Part shown: positions 18,056 through 25,590 of the stretch, piece by piece | Position numbering within the stretch: the stretch's first letter is position 1 | Layout: every line of letters starts with the position of its first letter | From: Thermocrispum municipale DSM 44069 | GTDB lineage: Bacteria; Actinomycetota; Actinomycetes; Mycobacteriales; Pseudonocardiaceae | Length of the DNA stretch: 64,000 nucleotides | Assembly: GCF_000427825.1 (NCBI RefSeq) | Contig: NZ_ATYT01000016.1 | Coordinates: 22,094 to 86,093 of the forward strand | Direction of reading: 5' to 3' | Translations under genes and position numbers: made by a program | The notes under the pieces: model-generated | Databases searched by the model: none | The model's input: the letters and a program-made list of their open reading frames with translations, nothing else | What the model was told of the DNA's origin: nothing

Positions 18056-18231
18056 CCGGGTTAAGGCTGCGCTATGGCAACCCCATCGAACGGTTGTCGA
18101 CGCCCTGATCAGGCCGCGGGTGGCCTAAGTTTGACCATGTGCCCCACGTGCTGCTCATCGAAGACGACGCCGCGATTCGCGCTGCGCTGATCCGCGGCTT
18201 GTCCGATCGCGGGCACGCCGTCGCGTCGGCG
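18056..18231 (+). repeat. Right direct repeat: promoter and 5' end of the regulator gene
   Basis: This is the intact counterpart of 12314-12478. Its first 49 bp lie upstream of the regulator start; the rest covers codons 1-31. It contains GGTTAAGG (18059-18066), whose exact reverse complement CCTTAACC occurs upstream of the PepSY gene at 21425, a candidate binding box for the regulator itself. Confidence 0.8.
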
Positions 18232-18822
18232 GGTACCGGCATGGCCGGTCTGGAGCAGGCGGTGAGCTCGCAACCCGATCTGGTGGTCCTGGACCTGGGT
18301 TTGCCGGACGTCGACGGCCGAACGGTCCTGCGGATGCTCCGGGGCGCCAGCAAGGTCCCCGTCGTCGTGGCCACCGCGCGCGACGACGAGTCGGAGATCG
18401 TCGCTCTGCTCGACGCCGGCGCGGACGACTACGTCGTCAAGCCGTTCAGCGCAGCGCAATTGGACGCTCGGATCCGCGCGGTGCTGCGGCGTGGTGGTGA
18501 GCGCAAGGCCGACGAGGTCATCGAAGTCGGCGACCTTCGCGTCGACCCGCGCGCCCGCCAGGCCACGCTGGAGGGGCGCAACTTGGAGCTGACTCCGCGC
18601 GAATTCGCCCTCCTGCACTACCTGGCCGCGCGAGCGGGCGAGGTCGTCAGCAAACGAGAACTACTGGCCGAGGTGTGGCAGCTTCCCTACGGCGGAGCGG
18701 ACAAAACCGTCGATGTCCACCTGTCGTGGTTACGTCGCAAGCTCGGTGAAACGGCGCACGAACCCCGCTACGTGCACTCGGTCCGCGGCGTCGGCGTGCG
18801 GATCGCGGCGCCGGAGAGCTGA
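18139..18822 (+). CDS. OmpR-family response regulator
   Basis: A 227-residue regulator. The receiver has acidic pocket EDD (8-10), phospho-acceptor D52 in VVLDLGLPD, and K101 in VVKPF. The C-terminal winged helix (~130-225) ends with YVHSVRGVGVRI. The GTG start gives MPHVLLIEDD. Its stop overlaps the kinase start by one base (TGATG). Downstream PepSY and secreted protease genes suggest an envelope- or extracellular-peptide-responsive system, though this is inference. The promoter is duplicated 5.7 kb upstream. Confidence 0.93.
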   Translation: MPHVLLIEDDAAIRAALIRGLSDRGHAVASAGTGMAGLEQAVSSQPDLVVLDLGLPDVDGRTVLRMLRGASKVPVVVATARDDESEIVALLDAGADDYVVKPFSAAQLDARIRAVLRRGGERKADEVIEVGDLRVDPRARQATLEGRNLELTPREFALLHYLAARAGEVVSKRELLAEVWQLPYGGADKTVDVHLSWLRRKLGETAHEPRYVHSVRGVGVRIAAPES

Positions 18823-20096
18823 TGCGTCGCCGCGTACTGCTGCTGGTCGGCGCCACCACATCGTTGGTGCTGGTGGCCTTCCTGGTGCCGTTGGCCATTC
18901 TGGTCCGCGATGTGGCCGCCGACCGCGCCGTGCAGGCGGCCACCACACAGGCCCAGGCGCTCAGTTCGCTGATCGCGACGACCGACCGCGACTCGCTCGA
19001 GGTCACCGTGACGCAGGCCGACCAAGCCTCCGAGCACGACCTGACCGTGTTCCTCGGCGACGGCACCCGCCTCGGTCATGCCGCTCCGCGCAGTCCGCTG
19101 GTTCGACTGGCAAGCCGGGGCACCAGCGCGTCGGCCGACGTCTCGGGCGGGCGCGAAATCGTCTTCGCCGTCCGTGAAGGTTCCGGCCGCAACGCGGTGA
19201 TCCGCGCGTTCGTGCCGGACGATCAGCTCCGGGCAGGTGTCGACCGCGCGTGGCTGCTGCTCACCGGGCTGGGCGTCACGCTGCTGGTGGTCAGCTTGCT
19301 GGTGGCCGACCGGATGGCGCGGCGGCTGGTCCGCTCGACCATTGCACTCGCCGATGTCTCCCACCGGCTGTCCAGCGGCGATCTGTCCGCGCGGGCCGAT
19401 CCCGAGTCGCCTGCGGAGATCGGCGTCGTCGCGCGTTCACTCAATCACCTCGGCAGCCGTATCGACGAACTGCTCTCCGAGGAACGGGAAACCGTCGCCG
19501 ACCTGTCGCACCGTGTCCGCACGCCCCTCACCGCATTGCGCCTGGAGGCGGAAGCGCTCACGAACCCGGAAGAAGCCGAACGCATCAGCGACGGTGTCGA
19601 CGCGGTGCAGCGCGCGGTGACGCAGGTGATCGCTCAGGCGCGGCGCCGCAGCACCGAGCCGACCGCCGGGTGCGACGCCGCCGAGGTGGTCCGCGAGCGG
19701 GTGGAATTCTGGGCCGCACTGGCCGAGGACACCGGACGTACCCCGCGCTGCGAGATCGCGCCCGGACCGTTGCAGGTGCAGCCCAGTCGCGGCGATCTGG
19801 CGGCCAGCCTCGACGCACTGCTCGGCAACGTCTTCGCCCACACTCCGGACGGAACGGACTTCAGCGTGCGGCTCGAAGCCCGGCCGGGAGGCGGCGCGGT
19901 CCTGTGGGTGGAGGACGACGGCCCCGGTCTGCCGGAGAGCAGTCTGGCCCATCGCGGGGCATCCGCCAGTGGCTCGAGCGGTCTCGGCCTGGACATCGCC
20001 AGACGCACCGCCCGACGCGGCGGCGGCAGCCTGACCCTCGGCCGCTCGCCGAGCGGCGGTCTCAGCGTGCGCATGGAGCTCGCCGGAGTGCCCTGA
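18822..20096 (+). CDS. Sensor histidine kinase (HisKA type)
   Basis: A 424-residue kinase with TM1 (~5-28), an extracellular sensor of ~110 residues, TM2 (~142-165), a HAMP-like linker, phospho-acceptor H230 in ADLSHRVRTPLTALRL, and an ATPase domain with LLGNVFAHT (N box), WVEDDGPGLPE (G1) and SGLGLDIARR (G2). It is partner of the overlapping OmpR-type regulator. The domain order and short sensor resemble actinobacterial CseC/PhoR-like kinases. No ligand can be inferred. Confidence 0.92.
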   Translation: MRRRVLLLVGATTSLVLVAFLVPLAILVRDVAADRAVQAATTQAQALSSLIATTDRDSLEVTVTQADQASEHDLTVFLGDGTRLGHAAPRSPLVRLASRGTSASADVSGGREIVFAVREGSGRNAVIRAFVPDDQLRAGVDRAWLLLTGLGVTLLVVSLLVADRMARRLVRSTIALADVSHRLSSGDLSARADPESPAEIGVVARSLNHLGSRIDELLSEERETVADLSHRVRTPLTALRLEAEALTNPEEAERISDGVDAVQRAVTQVIAQARRRSTEPTAGCDAAEVVRERVEFWAALAEDTGRTPRCEIAPGPLQVQPSRGDLAASLDALLGNVFAHTPDGTDFSVRLEARPGGGAVLWVEDDGPGLPESSLAHRGASASGSSGLGLDIARRTARRGGGSLTLGRSPSGGLSVRMELAGVP

Positions 20097-20167
20097 AAGC
20101 CGTGGCCAGAGCCCTGCAGAACCCTCACGCGCGCTCCGCCGATGCCGTTCATGATCTTGGGGTTGCG

Positions 20168-20341
20168 TTAACCGTGACGTAGCGAATCACCAGGTCGCGC
20201 CGGGAGATCGTCGATCTCGAGCGGGAGTTCGAGCACGGCCGGGCCGTTCGGGGCGTGGAGGTGTACCACAAGGGCTACGAATACGACGTGGATGTCGACG
20301 CCGCGAACGGCACGGTGTTGCGCGTCGAACGCGACGACTGA
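20168..20341 (+). pseudogene. PepSY gene relic: promoter fused to a 3' fragment
   Basis: From 20213 the frame reads DLEREFEHGRAV, then DVDVDAANGTVLRVERDD and a stop. This matches the PepSY gene at 21506 (DIEREFEHGR, then VDASTGTVTRVERDD). The sequence just upstream (TTAACCGTGACG at 20168, then GATCGTCGAT) matches that gene's promoter region at 21427-21475. The start codon, signal peptide and N-terminal half are missing, so the promoter joins the 3' part directly at a GTCGA-like microhomology. It is part of a tandem PepSY/protease duplication. Confidence 0.85.
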
Positions 20342-20351
20342 CCGACAAAAC

Positions 20352-20390
20352 CGCCAAGGGGCGGGCCGCTGTGCGACCCGCCCCTTGGCG
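20352..20390. terminator. Bidirectional terminator hairpin
   Basis: A perfect 14-bp stem (CGCCAAGGGGCGGG / CCCGCCCCTTGGCG) with an 11-base loop lies between the PepSY relic and the convergent protease gene. A run of A's precedes it on the + strand, giving T's for the leftward transcript. The counterpart at 22085 has a related stem. Confidence 0.85.
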
Positions 20391-20400
20391 CGAACAGGCT

Positions 20401-21201
20401 TCAGGGCGTGTTGCCGCCGATCTGCTCCTGCAGCTCGGGGTAGAAGCCGCCCACTTCGGCGTAGACGCCCGGATACCCCGGCTGCGCACAACCGGCTCCG
20501 AACGACACCACGCCGATCAGCGTGGTACCGACCACCAGCGGTCCGCCGGAGTCACCCTGGCAGGCATCCTTCCCGCCCTCGGGATAACCGGCGCACACCA
20601 TGCCGTCGGGCACGAAGAACTGGCCGTAGGCAGCCCGGCAGTCCTCGTCGGAGTTCACCGGGACGTCCACCTTCATCAGCTGGTCGGACTGCTGGCCACC
20701 CTCGGAGGTGGCACCCCAGCCCAGCGTCGTTGCGACGGTGCCAGGCTCGTACGCAGTGTCATCGGGGGTCGCCAGTTCCGCGGGCGCCTGATCCACCGGT
20801 GCCGCCAGCGTCAACACGGCGACGTCGTAGTTGAACGCGTCCGACCCGTACGACGGATGCACCCACACGTTCGTCACGTCCGAAACGGTGCCGTCGTCGG
20901 AGCTCATCACCGTGCGACCGGACACCACTTTCTGCTCCCCCGGCGCGTTTCCCTCGACGCAGTGCGCGGCGGTGACGACCTTGTCCGGAGCCGCCAGCGT
21001 GCCACCGCAGAACCCGCGCCCCTCCGGCGTGATCAGCCGCACCGTGAACGGATAGTCCTCGATGTCGGTCTCTTCCCCGCCGACGATGAACGGATGAACT
21101 GGGCCTTCGGCGGCAGTCGCCGTCGAGCCGGTACCGAGGGCCGCCGCGCACGCGATGGCCGCGACCGTCACTGCCTTGACCGCGATGCGTGACCTTGTCA
21201 T
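20401..21201 (-). CDS. Secreted trypsin-like serine protease (S1A), copy 1
   Basis: A 266-residue zymogen. It has a signal peptide (1-~31, MTRSRIAVKA then an alanine-rich core), a short propeptide, mature N-terminus IVGG (39-42), and triad H80 (TAAHC), D126 (NYDVAVL) and S218 (GDSGGP). Asp212 in KDACQGDSGG lines the S1 pocket, predicting cleavage after Arg/Lys. The ATG MTRSRI has GGAGGAGAG upstream. It is a paralogue of the protease at 22137 and convergent with a PepSY relic through a shared terminator. It is exported; activation needs cleavage before IVGG. Confidence 0.93.
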   Translation of the reverse strand: MTRSRIAVKAVTVAAIACAAALGTGSTATAAEGPVHPFIVGGEETDIEDYPFTVRLITPEGRGFCGGTLAAPDKVVTAAHCVEGNAPGEQKVVSGRTVMSSDDGTVSDVTNVWVHPSYGSDAFNYDVAVLTLAAPVDQAPAELATPDDTAYEPGTVATTLGWGATSEGGQQSDQLMKVDVPVNSDEDCRAAYGQFFVPDGMVCAGYPEGGKDACQGDSGGPLVVGTTLIGVVSFGAGCAQPGYPGVYAEVGGFYPELQEQIGGNTP

Positions 21202-21424
21202 GCACTCTCCTCCGTGGCTCGGCGGCACGGCCACGGACCGTCACCCACCGGAGCCGACTCCTCTGGTGCGTTCGGACGTAACAGCAGGGGTTCGACACCA
21301 CGCTGCCAACTCGCGATCCGGGGACAGCACGTGAAGATCAACGGTTGGCCCGCACGGACCGTGACTTTTGCCCGGGCACGCAGACGATTTGCGGCACATG
21401 GCCACGAATGGTGTTTTTGCCCCG

Positions 21425-21432
21425 CCTTAACC
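21425..21432. promoter_or_regulatory. CCTTAACC box upstream of the PepSY gene
   Basis: This octamer is the exact reverse complement of GGTTAAGG in the response-regulator promoter (18059) and in its left-hand duplicate (12317). The PepSY relic promoter keeps GTTAACC (20167). Sharing between a two-component system and its neighbours suggests a binding site; this is inference. Confidence 0.4.
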
Positions 21433-21505
21433 GTCACGCAGCGCACCGCTAGCTCGCCGAGCGGGATCGTCGATCGGGACAGCACGAAGCGACGAAAGGA
21501 CGGCC

Positions 21506-22072
21506 ATGAAAGCGACCACGACCCTGGCAGGACTGGCCGCGGCGGCCGCACTGGTGACCGGCGGTGTTCTGATCGCCGAGATGAACGAAGGTGGCACGAC
21601 CTCCGCTCAGCCCGCGGCACAGCAAACCAGCCGGACATCCGAGCGGACCGGCCGGACGGCTCAGGAGACCGACCCGGCCACTCCGAACCACTCCCCCACG
21701 CAGCAATCCTCGGCCGGCTGGAGCGACCAGGCATTGTCCGCCGACGAGGCGGCCGCGGTCGCCGTCCGGCACGTCGGCGGCGGTCGAGCGGTCGACATCG
21801 AGCGAGAGTTCGAACACGGGCGCAGCGAGTGGGAGGTCGAGGTGGTCAAGAGCGGACGGGAGATCGAAGTGCGCGTCGACGCCTCCACCGGCACGGTGAC
21901 CCGCGTCGAACGGGACGACCGTGATGACAGGTTCGACGACCGTGACGACCGATTCCAGGACGAGTACGACGACCGCGACGACCGGCACGGCGACGACGAT
22001 CGCCACGATGACCACGACAACGACCACGATGACGACCAGGATGACGACGACAACGACCGGGACGACGACTGA
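21506..22072 (+). CDS. PepSY-domain protein with Asp/Arg-rich tail
   Basis: A 188-residue exported or membrane-anchored protein. It has an N-terminal hydrophobic segment (MKATTTLAGLAAAAALVTGG), a Thr/Gln-rich linker (~30-75) and one PepSY domain (~78-142; LSADEAAAVAVRHVGGG, then EVEVVKSGREIEVRVDASTG). The last ~48 residues are almost entirely Asp, Arg and His (DDRDDR units). PepSY domains typically bind and inhibit secreted peptidases; the adjacent convergent trypsin gene fits that role. The tail could bind metal or cell wall. GAAAGGA precedes the ATG. Confidence 0.85.
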   Translation: MKATTTLAGLAAAAALVTGGVLIAEMNEGGTTSAQPAAQQTSRTSERTGRTAQETDPATPNHSPTQQSSAGWSDQALSADEAAAVAVRHVGGGRAVDIEREFEHGRSEWEVEVVKSGREIEVRVDASTGTVTRVERDDRDDRFDDRDDRFQDEYDDRDDRHGDDDRHDDHDNDHDDDQDDDDNDRDDD

Positions 22073-22084
22073 CCGGGAGCACGA

Positions 22085-22117
22085 CGAAGGGGCGGGCCGC
22101 TCAGGCCCGCCCCTTCG
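22085..22117. terminator. Bidirectional terminator hairpin
   Basis: CGAAGGGGCGGGCC and GGCCCGCCCCTTCG form a perfect 14-bp stem with a five-base loop between the convergent PepSY and trypsin genes. Related in sequence to the hairpin at 20352, consistent with module duplication. Confidence 0.87.
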
Positions 22118-22136
22118 CTCGTCGATTCAGCTTTCT

Positions 22137-22952
22137 TTAAGAGGTTCCGCCGATCTGCTCCTGCAGCTCGTCGTAGAAGGTGCCCACGCGGGAGTAGACA
22201 CCCGGCTTGCCGGGCCGAGCGCATCCTTCGCCCCACGAGACCACACCGACCAGCTTGTTGCCCGCGACCAGCGGCCCGCCGGAGTCGCCCTGGCAGGCGT
22301 CCTTGCCGCCGTCCGGGAAGCCGGCGCAGACCATGCCGTCCGGGGTGTACGACGAACCGTACGCCGCGTCGCACTCCTCGTCCGAGGTGATCGGCACGTC
22401 CACCTTCATCAGGTGGTCGGACTGCTGGCCGCCCTCGGTGGTGTTGCCCCAACCCAGCGTCGTCACCGTGGTGCCCGCCTCGTACGCCGCGTCGTCAGCG
22501 GTGGCCAGCTCCGCAGGCGTCTGATCCACCGGTTCCGCCAGCGTCAGGACGGCGACGTCGTAGTTGCTGCCGTCCGTGCCGTACGACGGGTGCACCCAGA
22601 CGTCGGTCACGTCGGAGACGGCGCCTTCGTCCGAGCTCATGATCGTGCGACCGGACACCACCTTCTGGTCGTCCGGCCCGGCGCCGTCGACGCAGTGCGC
22701 CGCGGTGACGACCTTGTCCGGAGCCGCCAGCGTGCCACCGCAGAACCCGAAGCCGTCCGGCGTGGTCAGCCGCACCGTGAACGGGTAGTCCTCGATGTCG
22801 GCCTCTTCGCCGCCCACGATGTACGGCTGGACCGGCCCGTTGCCTGCCTGCTCGCCGGTAGCCCCAGCCGTCGCGCTGGCACCGAGCCCTGCCGCACAGG
22901 CGATCGCGGCGATGGCTGCCGCCCTGACCGCCCTGCGCTTGCCTTTTGCCAT
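22137..22952 (-). CDS. Secreted trypsin-like serine protease (S1A), copy 2
   Basis: A 271-residue paralogue of the protease at 20401, very similar over the mature part. It has a signal peptide (~1-32), mature start IVGG (45-48), and triad H86, D132 and S224. Asp218 in the S1 pocket again predicts Arg/Lys specificity. The ATG MAKGKRR has GGAGGAAA upstream; the longer open frame is not needed. It is convergent with the intact PepSY gene, its likely inhibitor or regulator. Six cysteines fit three disulfides as in Streptomyces trypsins. Confidence 0.93.
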   Translation of the reverse strand: MAKGKRRAVRAAAIAAIACAAGLGASATAGATGEQAGNGPVQPYIVGGEEADIEDYPFTVRLTTPDGFGFCGGTLAAPDKVVTAAHCVDGAGPDDQKVVSGRTIMSSDEGAVSDVTDVWVHPSYGTDGSNYDVAVLTLAEPVDQTPAELATADDAAYEAGTTVTTLGWGNTTEGGQQSDHLMKVDVPITSDEECDAAYGSSYTPDGMVCAGFPDGGKDACQGDSGGPLVAGNKLVGVVSWGEGCARPGKPGVYSRVGTFYDELQEQIGGTS

Positions 22953-23176
22953 GTCGTTTCCTCCTGACCCCCCCGCGGAGCGAACCGCGACGGCCGTTCG
23001 TGCCCTGATAACCGGTTGCCCGGCCTTCTTGTCAAGGAGTACCGGCGGGACACACCACCGCACCAGGCCCAGCCGTCGTACTCCACTTGGGTGAACACAG
23101 CGCCGTGTCGTGCGCCAACGCTAACGGATTCCGGGGTCGTGACCAGCCACCAATCGTGCCTCCCTGACAAGAAGGC

Positions 23177-23210
23177 GCACGAAAGCGCACGTTCGTGCTA
23201 TCTTGGGTGT
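23177..23210 (+). promoter_or_regulatory. Leaderless promoter with operator for the RES toxin-antitoxin pair
   Basis: GCACGAA and TTCGTGC form a perfect 7-bp inverted repeat with an 8-bp spacer (23177-23198). It abuts a -10 box TATCTT (23199-23204) that lies six bases before the antitoxin ATG. That spacing predicts a transcript starting at the A of ATG. The dyad would let the antitoxin complex block its own promoter. Confidence 0.7.
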
Positions 23211-23798
23211 ATGACCACGGCGACGGGCTTGGACAGCGTTCTTGCCGAGGCGGGCCTGCGGGTCGACGCCCGGGAATTCCTCCGGTTGGTCGCCGATGCG
23301 GCCCGGCGGATCGCGCCGCCGCACAGTACGCCGAGCGACTACTTCAGCGAGGAACAACAACGCGTTCTCACCGACGTCGGTCTGGACCTGCGTGACGCGC
23401 AGGAGGGCGAGTCGGACCCGCGTGCACGCTCGGTCGCCACCGCCACGGCTTTCGCCGAGACGTCGTACTCGGTCGCCGAGGCGGCGCAGCGGCTCGGGGT
23501 CGACACCAGCCGCATCCGGCACCGGTTGAAGGAAGGCAAGCTGCTCGGCTGGAAGGAACGCGGCTGGCGGCTGCCCGCGTGGCAGTTCACCGAGCGGGGC
23601 ACGCTGCCCGGCCTGGAGATCGTCCTGCGCAATGTCCCGGACGATCAGCCACAGCTCGTCGTCGCGGCGTTCATGACCACACCGCAGTCCGACCTGGAGT
23701 TGCACGGCAAACCGGTCACGCCGCGCGATTGGCTGCTGGCACACGGCGACCCGCTCCGCGTCGCAGAGCTGATCGCGGCGCTGGGCACGGCGGCGTAA
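23211..23798 (+). CDS. Antitoxin of a RES-type toxin-antitoxin pair (HTH plus MbcA/ParS-like domain)
   Basis: A 195-residue protein with an N-terminal helical region (~1-75), an HTH (~88-125; SYSVAEAAQRLGVDTSRIRH) and a C-terminal stretch resembling the DUF2384 antitoxin domain (GKPVTPRDWLLAHGDPLRVAELI). In M. tuberculosis MbcA this type of domain covers the active site of the RES toxin MbcT. The toxin gene follows 20 bp downstream, the usual order. At 195 residues it is longer than MbcA. No ribosome site is needed if the mRNA is leaderless. Confidence 0.82.
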   Translation: MTTATGLDSVLAEAGLRVDAREFLRLVADAARRIAPPHSTPSDYFSEEQQRVLTDVGLDLRDAQEGESDPRARSVATATAFAETSYSVAEAAQRLGVDTSRIRHRLKEGKLLGWKERGWRLPAWQFTERGTLPGLEIVLRNVPDDQPQLVVAAFMTTPQSDLELHGKPVTPRDWLLAHGDPLRVAELIAALGTAA

Positions 23799-23818
23799 GC
23801 CGGCTGAGGAACCGCTTG

Positions 23819-24466
23819 ATGGCACGGCTTCCCTCGCCGCCGTCGGCCGACGAGCTGGCACGCGCGCTGCGACCGTCGGAGGACATCGTCGCGGTGCACC
23901 CGGCGACCCGTCTGGTCCGGATCTTCACCGCCCTGGGCAACCACCCGCAGAAGTGGAACCAGTTCCGCTATGCCGGACCGCTCCCCCACGGTCGCTTCGA
24001 CCCGCAGGACGACGACGCGCCTGTCGACCAGACACAGCCCGGCGTGCTCTACTTCGCGCTGTCGGTGCGGACCAGCCTCGCCGAGGTCTTCCAGACGACG
24101 TCGACCGTCGACCGGACGACACGCTCACCGCATCTGGTGGTGTTACGTCCTGCCCGGACGCTGCGGCTGCTGGATCTCACCGGGTTGTGGCCGACCCGCG
24201 CAGGTGCGTCGCAAGAGATCTCCTCCGGGCCGAAGCGGATGACCCAGCGGTGGACCCGGGTGATCCGCCAGGCGCACCCTGAGCTGGACGGCGTCTGGTA
24301 TCGCTCGTCGATGGACTCCGGTGACCCGGCCATCGCGCTGTGGGAGCCACCGGGTGGCGACGCGTTGCCGCCGAGCCCGGACGTGCTGCTCCCGCTGAAC
24401 CACCCGGGCCTGGACTTGCCGCTGGCCCGGGTGTGCGCCGAGCTGAACTACGTGTTGGTCGGCTGA
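23819..24466 (+). CDS. RES-domain toxin
   Basis: A 215-residue protein with the RES fold. It shows Arg-containing FRYAGPLPHGRF (~49-60), VLYFALSVRTSLAEVF with Glu89, and YRSSMDSG (~161-168) with the serine, the three residue types that name the domain. Characterised RES toxins (MbcT, Xre-RES family) degrade NAD+. The ATG follows GAGGA at a spacing of about nine bases. The gene's 3' end overlaps the convergent terC gene by 19 bp, so transcription of either could affect the other. Confidence 0.88.
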   Translation: MARLPSPPSADELARALRPSEDIVAVHPATRLVRIFTALGNHPQKWNQFRYAGPLPHGRFDPQDDDAPVDQTQPGVLYFALSVRTSLAEVFQTTSTVDRTTRSPHLVVLRPARTLRLLDLTGLWPTRAGASQEISSGPKRMTQRWTRVIRQAHPELDGVWYRSSMDSGDPAIALWEPPGGDALPPSPDVLLPLNHPGLDLPLARVCAELNYVLVG

Positions 24467-25443
24467 GAATCCGTCGCCGGCAGCTCGCCTGCTTCCGCAG
24501 CCCGCTGGTCCTTCCGGCTCTTCAGCAGGCTGAACACCGTGGTGAGCACCAGCACCGTGACGATCACGCCGAGCGAGATCCAGTTGTTGATCTCGAACGC
24601 GTCCGGCACCCAGCCGTACTCGTGCGCGGCGTGCAGGAACAGCTTGGCCCCGATGAACAACAGGATGGCCGCAAGGCCGTAGTTCAGGTAGGCCAGCCGC
24701 TCGACCAGCCCGCCGATCAGGAAGTACAGCTGCCGCAGGCCCATCAACGCGAACGCGTTGGCGGTGAAGACCAGGTAGGCCTCCTGCGTGATGCCGAAGA
24801 TCGCCGGGATGGAGTCCACCGCGAACAGCAGGTCCGCGCTGCCGATGGCGATGATCACCATCAACATCGGGGTGATCCAGCGCTTGCCGTCGCGCTTGAC
24901 GAACATCTTGTGCCCGACGTAGTCGTCGGTCACCGGGAAGATCTTGCGGGTGCGGCGCAGCAGCGCGTTCTCGTGGTACTCCTCCTGCTCCTGACCGCGC
25001 AGCATGGAGATCGCCGTCCACACCAGCACGGCGCCGAACAGGAAGAACACCCAGACGAATCGCTCGATGAGCGCCGCGCCGATGGCGATGAAGACACCCC
25101 GCATGACCAGCGCAAGCAGGATTCCGATCAGCAGCACTCGGTGCTGGTGGATCGCGGGCACCTTGAAGGAGCCCATGATCAGCATGAAGATGAACAGGTT
25201 GTCGACGCTGAGCGAGTACTCGGTGATGTAGCCGGAGAAGAACTCGACCCCGGGGTCGTGGCCGCCCCACACCCAGACACCGATGCCGAACAGCACCGCG
25301 CAGCTGATGTAGAACGTGACCCATCGGGCCGCTTCTCCGGTCGTCACCTCATGCGGTTTGCGGTCGACGATGACCAGGTCGATCAGGATGAGGACGAGCA
25401 GACCGCCGAGGGTGGCCAGCCACAGCCAGACGGGTACGGACAT
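24448..25443 (-). CDS. TerC family membrane protein (manganese exporter type)
   Basis: A 331-residue membrane protein with about nine helices. Family marks are an acidic motif ITEYSLSVDNLFIF (~75-88), DDYVGHKMF before the central loop, and IIAIGSADLLFAVDSIPA (~200). TerC/Alx proteins export manganese, often alongside exported metalloenzyme maturation. The ATG at 25443 and a TTG at 25446 are both possible; GGAGG lies about ten bases upstream of the ATG. The 5' leader carries a yybP-ykoY riboswitch, which fits a manganese role. Confidence 0.92.
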   Translation of the reverse strand: MSVPVWLWLATLGGLLVLILIDLVIVDRKPHEVTTGEAARWVTFYISCAVLFGIGVWVWGGHDPGVEFFSGYITEYSLSVDNLFIFMLIMGSFKVPAIHQHRVLLIGILLALVMRGVFIAIGAALIERFVWVFFLFGAVLVWTAISMLRGQEQEEYHENALLRRTRKIFPVTDDYVGHKMFVKRDGKRWITPMLMVIIAIGSADLLFAVDSIPAIFGITQEAYLVFTANAFALMGLRQLYFLIGGLVERLAYLNYGLAAILLFIGAKLFLHAAHEYGWVPDAFEINNWISLGVIVTVLVLTTVFSLLKSRKDQRAAEAGELPATDSQPTNT

Positions 25444-25452
25444 CAAACGTAT

Positions 25453-25590
25453 ACCTCCGGGGCAGATGAGTTCCCGGAGGTCTCTTCCACCGGTCTGGCC
25501 GGCCGACGGAGCCGGGTGCCGTCGGCATCAAGTGCCGCGACCGCCGTGCTGACGACTCCGCCGCGAGGGAATACTCCCCTCCACGTTCCG
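25453..25590 (-). promoter_or_regulatory. yybP-ykoY (Mn2+) riboswitch upstream of terC
   Basis: Reading the minus strand, the leader begins GGAGGGGAGTA (25582-25572), continues with GTCGTCAGCACGG, and ends AGAGACCTCCGG (about 25485-25474). These are the conserved blocks of the yybP-ykoY aptamer. The 3' ACCTCCGGG (25481-25473) can pair with the aptamer's 5' GGAGG to close P1. Alternatively it pairs perfectly over nine bases with CCCGGAGGT (25461-25453), which contains the ribosome site. Manganese would stabilise P1 and free translation. Confidence 0.78.

Noticed and set aside
18139-23000. Antibiotic-resistance VanRS-type locus
   Set aside because: The kinase and regulator fit the general OmpR class, but no van ligase or dipeptidase genes are present; the neighbours are PepSY and trypsin genes.
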